64,000 nt of DNA, taken from positions 1-64,000 of the forward strand of contig NZ_ARYM01000017.1 in NCBI RefSeq assembly GCF_000685315.1, in the 5' to 3' direction. Under the pieces are notes generated by a model, which was not told where the DNA came from, searched no databases, and saw only the letters and a program-made list of their open reading frames with translations. Made by a program: the position numbers and the translations under genes. Positions 8,803 through 18,186 of this stretch are shown piece by piece; positions within the stretch are counted from its first letter, which is position 1, and the number at the start of each line of letters is the position of its first letter. This stretch comes from Hyphomonas polymorpha PS728. Lineage in GTDB: Bacteria; Pseudomonadota; Alphaproteobacteria; Caulobacterales; Hyphomonadaceae.

Positions 8803-10227
8803 ATGACCGAGCATTCCTTCACGATGACCATCAACGGCCAGGCCGTTGCCGGATCTGAAACATTCGGTGTCGAGAATCCGGCGACGGGCACAGTCTTTGC
8901 CCAGGCGCCGGATTGCACAAAAGACGAACTCGACTCTGCGGTCGCGGCCGCCCGTGCCGCGCTGCCCGCCTGGAAGGCCACACCCATCGAGAAGCGCCGG
9001 GAGCTGCTCAACGCGATGGCAGGCATCCTCATGCAGAATCTGCCGGAGCTGTCGCGCCTTCTGACCCGCGAGCAGGGCAAGCCGCACTCTGATGCAGAAG
9101 GCGATGTCGGGGGCGGAGCGTTCTGGCTGATGGAATCCTCCCGGCACGACATCCCGGTCCACGTCTCTGAAGACTCCTCTGAGCGCCACGCAATTACCCG
9201 TTATGGTCCCATCGGCGTAGTCGCGGCCATTGTGCCGTGGAATTTCCCGATCATTCTCGCGGCCTTCAAGCTGGGACCGGCGCTGTTGGCGGGCAATACG
9301 ATTGTCCTCAAGCCGGCGCCGACAACGCCGCTCACGACCCTGCGCATCGGCGAGCTCCTGCGCGGCGTGTTGCCGGACGGTGTGTTGAATGTCATTTCGG
9401 GTTCAGACCGTCTCGGCCCCTGGCTGTCGGCGCATGAAGGCGTCGACAAGGTGAGCTTCACCGGCTCGACCCAGACCGGCAGGAAGGTGATGGAGAACGC
9501 GGCGCATTCGCTGAAACGCGTGACGCTTGAACTTGGCGGCAATGACCCGGCCATCGTGATGCCGGATGTGGACGTGAAGAAGGTGGCGGAAGATCTGTTC
9601 TGGGCGGCGTTCCGCAATGCCGGGCAGATCTGTATCGCGACCAAGCGGATGTATATCCACAAGGACGTCTACGAGCCCCTGAAGGCGGCGATTGTCGAGT
9701 ATGCCGGGACGGTCAAGATCGGCGACGGCGCAGAGCAGGGCACCCAGATCGGCCCGATCCAGAACTCTGCCCAGTACAGGCGGGTTCTGGAACTGATCCA
9801 GGATGCCAGGGACAATGGCTACAAGTTCCTGATCGGCGGTGAGCCGTCCGACCAGCCAGGCTACTTCGTGCCGATCACAATTCTGGATAATCCCCCTGAG
9901 TCCGCCCGTATTGTTCAGGAGGAACAGTTCGGTCCGGTGTTACCCCTGCTCAGATTTGATGATCTTGAGGAAGTCATTGGCCGGGCCAATGACAGCGAGT
10001 ACGGACTTGGCGCCTCGATCTGGTCGAGCGATATCGACCGTGCTCAGGAGATTGCTACCCGTCTGCAGGCAGGCACCGTTTGGATAAATGAGAGCCAGCA
10101 CCTCAGCCCGCATGCCGCTTTCGGGGGCTTCAAGCAGTCCGGTATTGGCGTTGAGGGCGGCCCAGACGGCGTCCTTGAATTCTGCCAGGCGCAGACGGTA
10201 TTTACGCGCAAGCCTGCCACGGTCTGA
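8803..10227 (+). CDS. NAD(P)-dependent aldehyde dehydrogenase 1
   Basis: 474 residues, the usual length. PWNFP, the cofactor site FTGSTQTGRKV, the general-base region LELGGNDPAIV and the nucleophile region NAGQICIATKR are all intact. It would oxidise the aldehyde made by the preceding alcohol dehydrogenase to a carboxylic acid. The closest relative in the window is the aldehyde dehydrogenase at 19013-20431: long blocks such as GVLNVISGSD/N and LKRVTLELGGND are shared, so the two modules carry paralogues. It is the last gene of the plus-strand module A run; no T-tract terminator follows immediately. Confidence 0.93.
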   Translation: MTEHSFTMTINGQAVAGSETFGVENPATGTVFAQAPDCTKDELDSAVAAARAALPAWKATPIEKRRELLNAMAGILMQNLPELSRLLTREQGKPHSDAEGDVGGGAFWLMESSRHDIPVHVSEDSSERHAITRYGPIGVVAAIVPWNFPIILAAFKLGPALLAGNTIVLKPAPTTPLTTLRIGELLRGVLPDGVLNVISGSDRLGPWLSAHEGVDKVSFTGSTQTGRKVMENAAHSLKRVTLELGGNDPAIVMPDVDVKKVAEDLFWAAFRNAGQICIATKRMYIHKDVYEPLKAAIVEYAGTVKIGDGAEQGTQIGPIQNSAQYRRVLELIQDARDNGYKFLIGGEPSDQPGYFVPITILDNPPESARIVQEEQFGPVLPLLRFDDLEEVIGRANDSEYGLGASIWSSDIDRAQEIATRLQAGTVWINESQHLSPHAAFGGFKQSGIGVEGGPDGVLEFCQAQTVFTRKPATV

Positions 10228-10358
10228 CAGGGCAGGGGCCAGGGCACCCTTCTAAAGGTAATTTGGGTCGCGGCGATACGGGTTCGCATTCCCGACCACT
10301 CGGGGTCGCTTCCTGTCCGGCGGCCGGTCCGTGGGCTGTACGTTTTATCAGACGCCGT

Positions 10359-10398
10359 ATCTCAATAAAGATTGTGAGATCCCCTCATCCCCTGAGGG
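10359..10398. terminator. Two tandem inverted repeats between convergent genes
   Basis: The 381 bases between the aldehyde dehydrogenase stop (10227) and the convergent LuxR stop (10609) contain no gene I can support. They hold two adjacent hairpins: ATCTCA...TGAGAT at 10359-10380 and CCCTCA-tcccc-TGAGGG at 10382-10398. Neither is followed by a T-run, so bidirectional termination is only a guess. The rest of the interval is more AT-rich than the flanks and otherwise featureless to me. Confidence 0.35.
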
Positions 10399-10608
10399 TC
10401 TGCCGTAAACGGATATAATCTGCGGTATTTGGCGGACTTGCGAGCGACATCGTCCAAGTGCGTAATCGGGTCGGCTACCGATCGTAATCCGAATTTTCCA
10501 AATTTAATCAGGAATATAATGTCAGTTCGCTTGCGATCTGTAAGCACGGTAGGTGCATGGGGTGTGACAGTGATAGAAATAGTGACTGCGAGCGATGAGT
10601 GCTGAGGC

Positions 10609-11721
10609 CTAAGGAAGGCTTTCGGACTGTAGGCTTTTGAGCTTGGCCACCAACTCAGCCTGGCGGCGCACATCCAGCTTTGCATAGAGGGCCTGAAGCT
10701 GGGACCGTACCGTGGGCAGGGAGACCCCGCGTCCGCTGGCTATGTCGGGTACGCTGACGCCGCGGGCCAGGGCAAGGGCGATGTCAGCTTCGGCGGGGGT
10801 GAGGTTGTACCGGGCACGGATCAGGATTCTGCGTTCTTCCGGCGTAGTCGCTTCCCGCAGGATGGCGAGCGCAGCGGGGCCGGTGCCCAGCCCGTCGCGC
10901 TCTGGCGGGAGGGGTTGAAGGTCCAGCATAGCGCTGCCGGTAAACAGAGACATTGGCGGCGCGGTCCCCTTGCCCAGCCTGGAGAGCCAGGCTTCCAGTG
11001 CTTCGCGCGCGGCCCCGTCTTCCAGCTTCACGCGCCCGCCGGAAAGGCGCAGGCCGTCTCCGCGTTCGGCAATGTCCGCGCCGCGGCGAGAAAGGCCGAT
11101 CACCCTTCCATCCGTATTCAGGATGAAGGCCGCAGCCTTAACCGCGTCAAGCGTAGCCAGCGTGGCGTGCACGGCGGCGAGACCAAGGGCGGCGCGTGTC
11201 TGCACGGCGGCTTGAAGATACGGCGCCAGAGCCATGAAAGTCCGCAGCGCGTCTGCGTCGAAGATGCCCTGGCGTTTTGTGCGGCTAACCGAGGCGCGTA
11301 CCAGAAGCTCCGGGGAGCGCAGCAGCACGATCTGGCAGTTATGTGGGAAACCGTGGGGGTCGAACATCTCTGTGTAGATTGGGGTGCGCGCGCGGTCCTC
11401 AGGGCTGACGAAATCCTGATCAGCCCGCAGTTGCATCACCGGCGCAGACTGCCCGATCCGCAGGCGGGGATTGGCCCGTACATCGGCCAAGCCGAACGCC
11501 TCGACATCCCGGATGAAGTCGGGAGGGGTCTCTGTGAGCCGGTGCAGGACGACGGCCCCGCTGCTATTAAGTCCAATGATCTGCCCGCTGCGCCCGCCGC
11601 ACGCCCCTGCAAAGGCCGTCAGGGCATCGTCCCACCGGTCTGGCGCCATCACTGTTTCCAGCAGCAGGCTGCGCGCCGCTTCAAGGCGGCCTTCGGGAGA
11701 GGAATGATCCGGTCGCGTCAT
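10609..11721 (-). CDS. LuxR-type transcriptional regulator with long N-terminal sensor region
   Basis: 370 residues from the ATG at 11721 (MTRPDHSSPEG). A TTG at 11757 would add 12 residues, and neither start has a clear Shine-Dalgarno. The C-terminus (about 310-370) has the LuxR/GerE helix-turn-helix: TPAEADIALALARGVSVPDI, then GVSLPTVRSQLQALYAKLDV. The roughly 300 N-terminal residues match no signalling domain I recognise; the pattern resembles orphan LuxR proteins with a degenerate PAS-like region. It is divergent from, and only 77 bases from, the exported Sel1-repeat gene, which it may regulate. Confidence 0.85.
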   Translation of the reverse strand: MTRPDHSSPEGRLEAARSLLLETVMAPDRWDDALTAFAGACGGRSGQIIGLNSSGAVVLHRLTETPPDFIRDVEAFGLADVRANPRLRIGQSAPVMQLRADQDFVSPEDRARTPIYTEMFDPHGFPHNCQIVLLRSPELLVRASVSRTKRQGIFDADALRTFMALAPYLQAAVQTRAALGLAAVHATLATLDAVKAAAFILNTDGRVIGLSRRGADIAERGDGLRLSGGRVKLEDGAAREALEAWLSRLGKGTAPPMSLFTGSAMLDLQPLPPERDGLGTGPAALAILREATTPEERRILIRARYNLTPAEADIALALARGVSVPDIASGRGVSLPTVRSQLQALYAKLDVRRQAELVAKLKSLQSESLP

Positions 11722-11798
11722 CAATTTTGATGATGCGGGATTGCGCGGTTTTCGCAAGTATATCTTCCAATGCGCGGATGATCGGAGCGGGGAGAAAC

Positions 11799-14546
11799 AT
11801 GAGCAAACTGAAGACGCTGTGGCGGAGCCTGCGCGGGATATTGTCGGCGCTGGCCTTTGCCAGCCTGCCGGTGATCGCAGGCGCCCAGACCCTGGCAGAG
11901 CTGACCCTGGCAGAGCTGAAAGTCCAGGCCGAGGCGGGCAATGCTGCCGCGCAGATAGAGATGGGCCAGCGTTACTACTATGGAGGAGACGGCGCCCCCA
12001 ATGACAATGCCGAGGCGAAGTTCTGGTTCAACAAGGCCATTGCGCAGGGATCGGATTTGGCCGCCTATATTCTCTCGAACCATTACAAGGATGAAAATAA
12101 CTATCCCGAAGCGCTCCGCCTGATGAAGCTCTATGGGGAGCTTGCTGGCGACGAGCTCTACTGGGAGGATCGAGAGTTCCTCGCGCGGGATCTGGCCGCG
12201 CTGGAAAGCTTGATGAAAACCGCGCCACCGGTAAACAGGGAACTGACTGTCGGGCCGGAGCCCCACCCTCCTGGACTTTTACCTGGGGAGTTTCTTCAGC
12301 AAACGACCGCTGGCTGCAAAATTGTCAGCTGGCTGCCGGGCAGTGTGGCGGCGTCAGTGAAGCAGCAGGCAGAGCAGCGCAAGGTCGAGTGGGATGGCAG
12401 ATGCCATCACGGGCGTGCGCACGGCAAGGGCAAGTTGTTTGGCGCCTACGATGCTGAATTTGCCTATGGTTACTGGAGGAGCGTGCCTGTGACGCAGACC
12501 CAGCTGGACGGAAACCAGTACGGGACATACACGGTGCCGTCGCTGGGCACGGCAACAACGATCAATACCGGGCCAGAGGCCTCCTTCGCGCCACGCTGGC
12601 CACGCCCGGCCGATGTGGATTTCACGACGGCCACCTCCATCCAGATGCATGACAGGCTCAACTGGAACCAGTTCCACGTGTCGACTATGCGCTCGAGATG
12701 CTATCCTCAATTCAAGGATACGATGACGGCAGCGCAAAAGAAGGCTCTGTCAGGCAAGCGTTGCCGGGGCAACGCGGGAGATGTGCAGGTCTATTACGTC
12801 AAGGTATCTACCAACAACCACCCCCACCTGTCGTCCACAGACCTTTCCGGCTTCCGGTATGGGGATCATTTTTGCCCTGATCCGAAGACTTCCAAAGGCT
12901 GTGAAAGCGTCTGGGAACGCGAAATGGTTCCTTTCCTGCCGCGCATGACGATGCTGGCCGAAAGTGCGGTGGCGCTGGAAGCCCGCCGCCCGCAAGAGGA
13001 TAAGGCCATCGCCGCCTGGGGCGACTATGAACGGAAACTGGAGGCATGGAAACAGGCTGGAATCGATGCCGACAAGGCAGCGGCAGAGCAGGCCAAGGCG
13101 CAAAAGGCCGCCGCAGCAGAACAGTCACGCCTTGAAGCTGCGGCAAGAGAGGAAGCCGAGCAGAAAGAACTGGCCGACAGCCTGAAGACGCTCAATCCCG
13201 GCCAGATGCTGGCAAAGGCAGACGAACTGGAGCAGGCAGGCCGGATTGAGGACGCGCGCACGGTGCGGCGGGAGATACTCTCGCGCTTTCCGGATCATCC
13301 GCTGGCAATTGTTGCGGCCGAGAAGCTGACGGCTGCACCAAAGCCCCCTGCAGGGCCGGAAGCCGAGTTCGCCGCCCTGCGCAAACGTGCTGAAAAGGGA
13401 GAAGTCAGTGCCCAGATGGAACTGGCCTCGGCCTATTATTCTGGCAAGGGCGCGCCGCAGGATCGGGCAGAGGCTGCGCGCTGGTACAGGGCCGCTGCCG
13501 ACAAGGGAAATGCTGACGCGCAGAATTACCTGGGGGTCATGCTCAGTACCGGAAACGGTATTCGGCAAGATGAGGCGGAGGCCGCCCTCTATTACCGCCT
13601 GGCAGCAGACCAGGGCCATGCGGCCGCTCAGTACAATCTTGGAAATGCCTATTATAATGGAATGGGGGTCACGCAGAATCAGGCTGAGGCTGCCCACTGG
13701 TATCAGGCTGCCGCCAGGCAGGGATATGCACTGGCGCAGACTTCGCTCGGGTTTTTGTATTGGCAGGGTGAGGGTGTCGCGCAGAACAGCGCCGAAGCGG
13801 TGCGCTGGTTTGAGGCCGCCGCCGAGCAGGGCAACGCAAATGCGCAGAACTATCTGGGCGTGATGCTCTATGACGGGACAGACATTCCCCGCGATTATGT
13901 GCGCGCAGCGCGCTATTTCCGCCTGGCGGCGGATCAGGGGCTTGCCGCAGCGCAGAACAATCTGGGCAATGCCTACAGACACGGCAACGGCGTCAACAAA
14001 GACACGGCTGCCGCAACGGCCTGGTTCCGGGCTGCAAGCAAGCAGGGCCATGAACTCGCCACGAAAGACCTTGCAGCCCTTGAAAAACAGCTTGCCGACG
14101 AAGCCTACCAGCAGCGCCTTGCCCAGCAACAGGCAGAGGCGCAACGCGCCGAAGCGCAGCGCGCGCAGGAACAGCGCCAACGCCAGCAGGAGGCTGATTC
14201 AAAAGCCTGGGGCATGCTGGCCGCCGGCGGTCTGGCCGCTGCCCTCGGAGGAAACACCGACGACGTGCTCGGCGCCATGACGGGCCAGCCGGTCGTCCGG
14301 CAGCAATCCTCCTCCGGCAGCTCATCTCCAAGGAGAGATTGTTCGGGCCAGAACCGGACGGCGAGTTGCCTGATGGAGCAGTGCAAGGATCAGATTGAGG
14401 CGTTTCGCAGAACCCATCCTGGCCGCAATCTGGAGTGCCGCCCCTCCACGGCCAAGGATGGTGGTGCATGTGTCGCTTTCATTGATCATGAGAACACTGG
14501 CAACTATTCCATCACCTGCACCAATGGTTTCGGGGCTGCGAGGTGA
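11799..14546 (+). CDS. Exported Sel1-repeat protein with MORN-like segment and coiled coil
   Basis: 915 residues. An N-terminal signal (GILSALAFASLPVIAGAQ) predicts export. Domains in order: about two Sel1-like repeats near 35-105 (AAQIEMGQRYYYGGDGAPND); a unique region with a MORN-like patch (GRCHHGRAHGKGKLFG, about 215-235); an Ala/Glu/Lys coiled coil around 415-465; then about six tidy Sel1 repeats from about 530 to 770 with the DAQNYLGVMLxxGxGI pattern. An Ala/Gln/Arg-rich helix follows, then a cysteine-containing tail (six Cys in the last 70 residues). Sel1 repeats scaffold protein contacts, so a periplasmic or surface assembly role is likely. The start 11799 is set by GGGGAGAAAC and the signal peptide. 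Confidence 0.85.
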   Translation: MSKLKTLWRSLRGILSALAFASLPVIAGAQTLAELTLAELKVQAEAGNAAAQIEMGQRYYYGGDGAPNDNAEAKFWFNKAIAQGSDLAAYILSNHYKDENNYPEALRLMKLYGELAGDELYWEDREFLARDLAALESLMKTAPPVNRELTVGPEPHPPGLLPGEFLQQTTAGCKIVSWLPGSVAASVKQQAEQRKVEWDGRCHHGRAHGKGKLFGAYDAEFAYGYWRSVPVTQTQLDGNQYGTYTVPSLGTATTINTGPEASFAPRWPRPADVDFTTATSIQMHDRLNWNQFHVSTMRSRCYPQFKDTMTAAQKKALSGKRCRGNAGDVQVYYVKVSTNNHPHLSSTDLSGFRYGDHFCPDPKTSKGCESVWEREMVPFLPRMTMLAESAVALEARRPQEDKAIAAWGDYERKLEAWKQAGIDADKAAAEQAKAQKAAAAEQSRLEAAAREEAEQKELADSLKTLNPGQMLAKADELEQAGRIEDARTVRREILSRFPDHPLAIVAAEKLTAAPKPPAGPEAEFAALRKRAEKGEVSAQMELASAYYSGKGAPQDRAEAARWYRAAADKGNADAQNYLGVMLSTGNGIRQDEAEAALYYRLAADQGHAAAQYNLGNAYYNGMGVTQNQAEAAHWYQAAARQGYALAQTSLGFLYWQGEGVAQNSAEAVRWFEAAAEQGNANAQNYLGVMLYDGTDIPRDYVRAARYFRLAADQGLAAAQNNLGNAYRHGNGVNKDTAAATAWFRAASKQGHELATKDLAALEKQLADEAYQQRLAQQQAEAQRAEAQRAQEQRQRQQEADSKAWGMLAAGGLAAALGGNTDDVLGAMTGQPVVRQQSSSGSSSPRRDCSGQNRTASCLMEQCKDQIEAFRRTHPGRNLECRPSTAKDGGACVAFIDHENTGNYSITCTNGFGAAR

Positions 14547-14811
14547 CAATTCGAGGCTAGCCTGGTGAATGACCGCTGGCGTCAAGGCGGTGCTCGGGCG
14601 GGCCTCTGCATCAGGGTGTTGAATGCGGGAGCAGCAGAATTATCGTGCGTTCTTACCGATTGGGCGCCAAAGGCGACTCATTCCCCGACGCGCAGATGCG
14701 GCAGCAAGCGGCTGCCTTGTGGGAGGCCTGACGTAGAGAGCATTGGTTCTCTGAATGTTGAGGAAGAGCTCTTTCTGGTGGTGACAATAATTCTCGGAAG
14801 TGCCAGTTCGC

Positions 14812-15768
14812 TCAACGATGATCGTTCCTGTGACCGACTTCATCTCCCGACAGGGAATTGGCCGCGAATTGTTCGATCTTGTCTCGCGAACGCTTTTCAA
14901 CAAGGTCCCTCAAGACTTCCGCACGCTCGCCCATCCAAGCAAGCTCTTCGACCGTAATGGCATAATGCTCTGAGTACCGCGCATCGACATATCCCCGCTT
15001 GAGTAATTCAAACAGCCGCCGGTCATGCTTCGTCTCACGCGGCCAGGCTGTGATCAGGTTCGGTTCGATCTGCTCTGCAAGGGAGCGCAAGAATTTGATG
15101 CTGTGCGTTGATGGCGAGTAATTCGTCTCTACAAGGAGGAGGCAGGTATAGGCGCGCTCCACGGCTTGATGATATGTGAATGCCGCGTCTCTCAAATTGC
15201 GTTGAGTCACGTAGAAGCTGGCGCCCGTGAGGGCCTGCTCAATGCGGGGAAACCTTTCCTCAAAATGTTTCTGCGCGGTCGCCAGCGCTTCTTCAGCCGT
15301 CTGCGGCTGGGGCGTTACGATATGCGTGCTGCCTTTGAGGTCGTAGAGGGCGATACCTTCCTTGATGACGTCAGTGAAGAAGTACTGGCCCTGTGAGAGC
15401 GCGCTGTTCACCTCGTCCATTGTGTGGACGATGAAATTGACCGGCGTCTTGACACCTGTCTCCCGCATGATCCGGTCTTCGGCGCGGTACCAGTAGGTGG
15501 CGAAATCGACGACGCTCTGCTGGTTGACGACGATCAGCAGGTCATAGTCGCTGAGGTAGCCCTTCGCAGTATGGGGCTCGTCCACCCAGGTCCCGCGCGC
15601 ATAGGACCCGAACAGGATGATCTTGAGGATCCGGCCTTGCTTCTTCTTCGGGGAAGAAGCGCCCGCCATGGCGTCGGTGAATTCCTCGAACAGGATCTCC
15701 GTCACGCGGGCGAGTTCGCGCTGCTTGCCATGGGGGAGGTGATCGAGGTCGGTTCGCATCATGTTCAT
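14812..15768 (-). CDS. Fused nucleotidyltransferase-HEPN domain protein
   Basis: 318 residues. The N-terminal half has the polymerase-beta-type nucleotidyltransferase motif LFGSYARGTW followed by SDYDLLIVV, i.e. GS plus the metal-binding D-x-D. The C-terminal half is a HEPN domain: AAFTYHQAVERAYTCLLLV, then STHSIKFL and RYSEHY, the last a possible active-site R...H. Separate MNT and HEPN proteins form toxin-antitoxin pairs in which the transferase AMPylates the HEPN RNase; here both are one chain, which may make it self-restrained or give it another role. It lies between the Sel1 gene (convergent) and DUF736, in mobile-element context. ATG 15768 or 15759 could be the start. Confidence 0.85.
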   Translation of the reverse strand: MNMMRTDLDHLPHGKQRELARVTEILFEEFTDAMAGASSPKKKQGRILKIILFGSYARGTWVDEPHTAKGYLSDYDLLIVVNQQSVVDFATYWYRAEDRIMRETGVKTPVNFIVHTMDEVNSALSQGQYFFTDVIKEGIALYDLKGSTHIVTPQPQTAEEALATAQKHFEERFPRIEQALTGASFYVTQRNLRDAAFTYHQAVERAYTCLLLVETNYSPSTHSIKFLRSLAEQIEPNLITAWPRETKHDRRLFELLKRGYVDARYSEHYAITVEELAWMGERAEVLRDLVEKRSRDKIEQFAANSLSGDEVGHRNDHR

Positions 15769-15839
15769 ATTAGGCAGCGCCGCACCGCGTGCAAAGCGCC
15801 AATCCTCCTTTCAGTTGAGGCTCTTGTAAGCAGGGAAGG

Positions 15840-15866
15840 GCCAGCCGCGCCCGAGGCGCGGCTGGC
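15840..15866 (-). terminator. Strong GC-rich hairpin after DUF736 gene
   Basis: A perfect 12-bp stem, GCCAGCCGCGCC with GGCGCGGCTGGC and a 3-base loop, begins 6 bases past the DUF736 stop on the minus strand. There is no T-tract, so it could be a weak terminator or an mRNA 3'-protecting structure. Confidence 0.5.
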
Positions 15867-15872
15867 TGGTTC

Positions 15873-16196
15873 TCACTCTCCGGGGTTCCAGAGGAGGGCA
15901 TAGCGGCCCTTCTTGCCTTTGACCGGGGCGAGGTTGGCGTAGATCCGGCGCGGCCCGATCTGCGGGTCTGCGAGGGTGAGGGAGATGTACTCCTTGCCGC
16001 TGGACTTGGCCTTCATGATCCAGCCGCCGCCGATCTCGGTTTCGATCTCGCCTGCGAAGATGCGGTAGTCGGGCTGGGCCGGGGCGGACTTCTCGGCGTT
16101 CTTCCGGATGATGAGGGGGGCTGAGAGGCTCATCATGGCGAGAGTGCCTTCAAAGCCGGTTTTGGTTTCTGTGACGTATCCGAGTGCGTTTGCCAT
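15873..16196 (-). CDS. DUF736 domain protein
   Basis: 107 residues from ATG 16196, preceded by AAGGAG. It has the DUF736 layout: IGYVTE-like start (ALGYVTETKTGFEGTL), GEIETEIGGGWIMKAKSSG in the middle and DPQIGPRRIYANL near the end. DUF736 proteins are short, of unproven function, and are found almost exclusively on alphaproteobacterial plasmids and ICEs, commonly near ardA/ardC, parB and replication genes. It therefore supports the mobile-element reading. Upstream in-frame codons extend far into non-coding-looking sequence and are not used here. Confidence 0.92.
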   Translation of the reverse strand: MANALGYVTETKTGFEGTLAMMSLSAPLIIRKNAEKSAPAQPDYRIFAGEIETEIGGGWIMKAKSSGKEYISLTLADPQIGPRRIYANLAPVKGKKGRYALLWNPGE

Positions 16197-16898
16197 GGGG
16201 ATCTCCTTTGCGTTTCCTGGCGTGTCTTTCCGGGAACCCCTTGTTCCCGTCGACGCCGGACCGGAAGGACGGCCTGCGGCGGGCCTGAACCCGGAAGGGG
16301 CGCAGCGAAGCGGAGCACCGCCCCGCAGAGGAAATTTGGGCCGCGAGGAATGCGCCGCAGGCGCAGGGGAAATTTCCTGGGCAGGGGCGGTTTCAGGCGC
16401 GGCGGAGGTCGTCCAGGTCAAACGGCAAGAGACGGAAACAAGGGGGCAGGCGGGCGGAGCCGGGGGAAGAAAAGCAGAGGCTCGGAAATCCGCTTCCACA
16501 GCGTCATTGAACCCATGGCCCCCGTTGATGGGCTGGCTCCGAAGCTGAACCCCACGGCTCTCGACACTCGGCGAACCGCCAAACCTGTTCCCGGTCCTAT
16601 GCCTGTCGTCCGCATGGCGGGGGCGACGAACCGGGTTCGCCTGGTCGTGCACACGAAGTGTGTCAGCCGGTGTGATCCTCTCTCCACCGTCGCGGCCTTC
16701 TCTGCAGGCAGAAGCCTGGTCGATCTGCTCATCTGCTTTCGAAGGCAAGAAAGCGTGCGCCGACTGACTGAGCGGAATGGAGCATCGCTGAAACAGTAGG
16801 CCTGCTCGAATGTTCGTGGACGGCTCATACAGACTACGAGAGCGCTGACCCTGGCTGAGGCGCCGCGGCGTGCCCGCGCAGAGCGCGGGCACATACCT
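16197..16898. other. Non-coding interval between ardA and DUF736
   Basis: About 700 bases without a gene I can support; the open frames have no homology-like composition or ribosome binding sites. A perfect 10-bp hairpin (GTGCCCGCGC-aga-GCGCGGGCAC, 16870-16892) lies just past the ardA stop and may end its transcript. The DUF736 promoter must lie near 16200-16400, where the sequence is too GC-rich for me to pick a -10. Confidence 0.5.
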
Positions 16899-17453
16899 TC
16901 ACCGGCACCAGAAAACATGCACCTCATCAAAGCCGGTCTGGATGACGAGGATTTCTCCATTGAGCGCCATATCGCGGGCAAGCGCCTGCCAGTCGATGTA
17001 GTATTCCAGCGATGGCGGAATATCGGTCCCGGTTTCCCGGATCATCTCCTCGGCAAAGGCACCTGCGGTCTGATACTGCCCGGCATAGTTCTCGAACGCG
17101 GCGCGGGCGTCGGTGAGGCCGTTGCCGAAATGGCTGTAGAGCTTAGCCGCAAGCCTGCCGTGCTCTTCAACAAAGCTGGCCAGCTCGCAGACCGTGTCGA
17201 AGGAGGCGTGTTCAGACAGGCAGATGCCCTCGAACCCTTCATAATCATGGATCGCCCATTCCTGTGCGCGAGGCACCGGGCTCTCCCCCAGCATCGCGCC
17301 CGCTTCTGCTTTCACGTCATCAGGCGTGGTAACGGCAATCCACCTTCCATGCAGGATGCCGGAGTTATAGGCGGCCAGGCACGCCACATAGATACGCGGC
17401 CGGGCAGGGGCGTCAGCCTCTACGGCGGGGGTTGGTTCAATCGGGTCAGTCAT
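16899..17453 (-). CDS. ardA: ArdA-family antirestriction protein
   Basis: 184 residues, close to the usual ArdA size. Family features: RIYVACLAAYNSGILHGRW near the start, EWAIHDYEGFEG in the middle, and YYIDWQALARDMALNGEI near the end, plus many acidic residues. ArdA proteins are B-DNA mimics that bind and inhibit type I restriction enzymes, protecting incoming conjugative DNA. It fits with the relaxase and coupling protein as part of a conjugative element. No partner gene is in tight linkage; DUF736 lies about 700 bases downstream on the same strand. Confidence 0.92.
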   Translation of the reverse strand: MTDPIEPTPAVEADAPARPRIYVACLAAYNSGILHGRWIAVTTPDDVKAEAGAMLGESPVPRAQEWAIHDYEGFEGICLSEHASFDTVCELASFVEEHGRLAAKLYSHFGNGLTDARAAFENYAGQYQTAGAFAEEMIRETGTDIPPSLEYYIDWQALARDMALNGEILVIQTGFDEVHVFWCR

Positions 17454-18186
17454 AATCCGTGCTCCTCTCTATCCCGCGTACCTTCCCGCATCAGGCGGGA
17501 GGGGGCGGAGAAAGGCGCGCTGGCGGGGCGTATAAGGCGGGCGGGCACGGGGTCAGGTCGGAGACCAGGAACAATCCAGACGCTTCAATCCCGCCCCCCG
17601 TGCGCGGCCGCCGCGCCCCGGCATAAGCGACGTCCGGCCCCTCACGCCGTGCGTAGAGGCTTTGATGCTTTTGAGATGCCGGCGCCGCCAGACGACTTGT
17701 CGCGCGTGGAACCCGGATAATCGGGCGCCGCCTTCAGACGCGTGTAGGCGAACGTATCGCACAGGTGACCCCCTTGGCTCCGCCAATGGGAAGCGCCTGT
17801 GCGCCGCCCTGCCGGGGAGACCCCGCAGCGCCGCGCGGTCCGGCAGGACAGCGCGGTGACTGGAGCCGAGCCGGGCCGATGGGCAATGGCCCCTCGCACA
17901 GCCCTCGCCAGGGGCAGGGTGGTATTATCCCTTCACACGATACCGGGGAGTAGAAGTCGTGTCGGACTAAAATTCAGGGAGTCTCATCCCAGCCTGCAAT
18001 GAAGATCACTGGCTAACGTTTCATTCTCACACCTTTACCGCACTCTGAGTCCTTGGGCGTGAAGCTGAGGCCGCCACTTTCAAGCGCTCCGCGGTTTGCC
18101 GCACAGAAGTGATTTCCGTCGAGTGGGAGCCTGGCGCCTGATCGGCAATGGCGCGACGCTGAAGGCGGACGGTCGGGCAAAGCCGG
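17454..18186. other. Non-coding GC-rich interval upstream of ardA with inverted repeats
   Basis: About 730 bases with no supportable gene. Contains CTGCCGG/CCGGCAG (17809-17846) and ACACGA/TCGTGT (17935-17962), and marks the border between mobile-element genes and catabolic module B. It is a reasonable place to look for an ardA leading-region promoter or an oriT, but nothing in the sequence identifies either. Confidence 0.4.

Noticed and set aside
13125-14180. Long minus-strand frame inside the Sel1-repeat gene (351 codons)
   Set aside because: Antisense shadow of a repetitive, GC-rich gene; the plus-strand frame has signal peptide and repeat domains.
16418-16981. Open frame on the minus strand across the ardA/DUF736 gap (187 codons)
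   Set aside because: Composition is Ser/Arg-rich without domain-like pattern, it overlaps the 3' end of ardA, and no ribosome site precedes its ATG.
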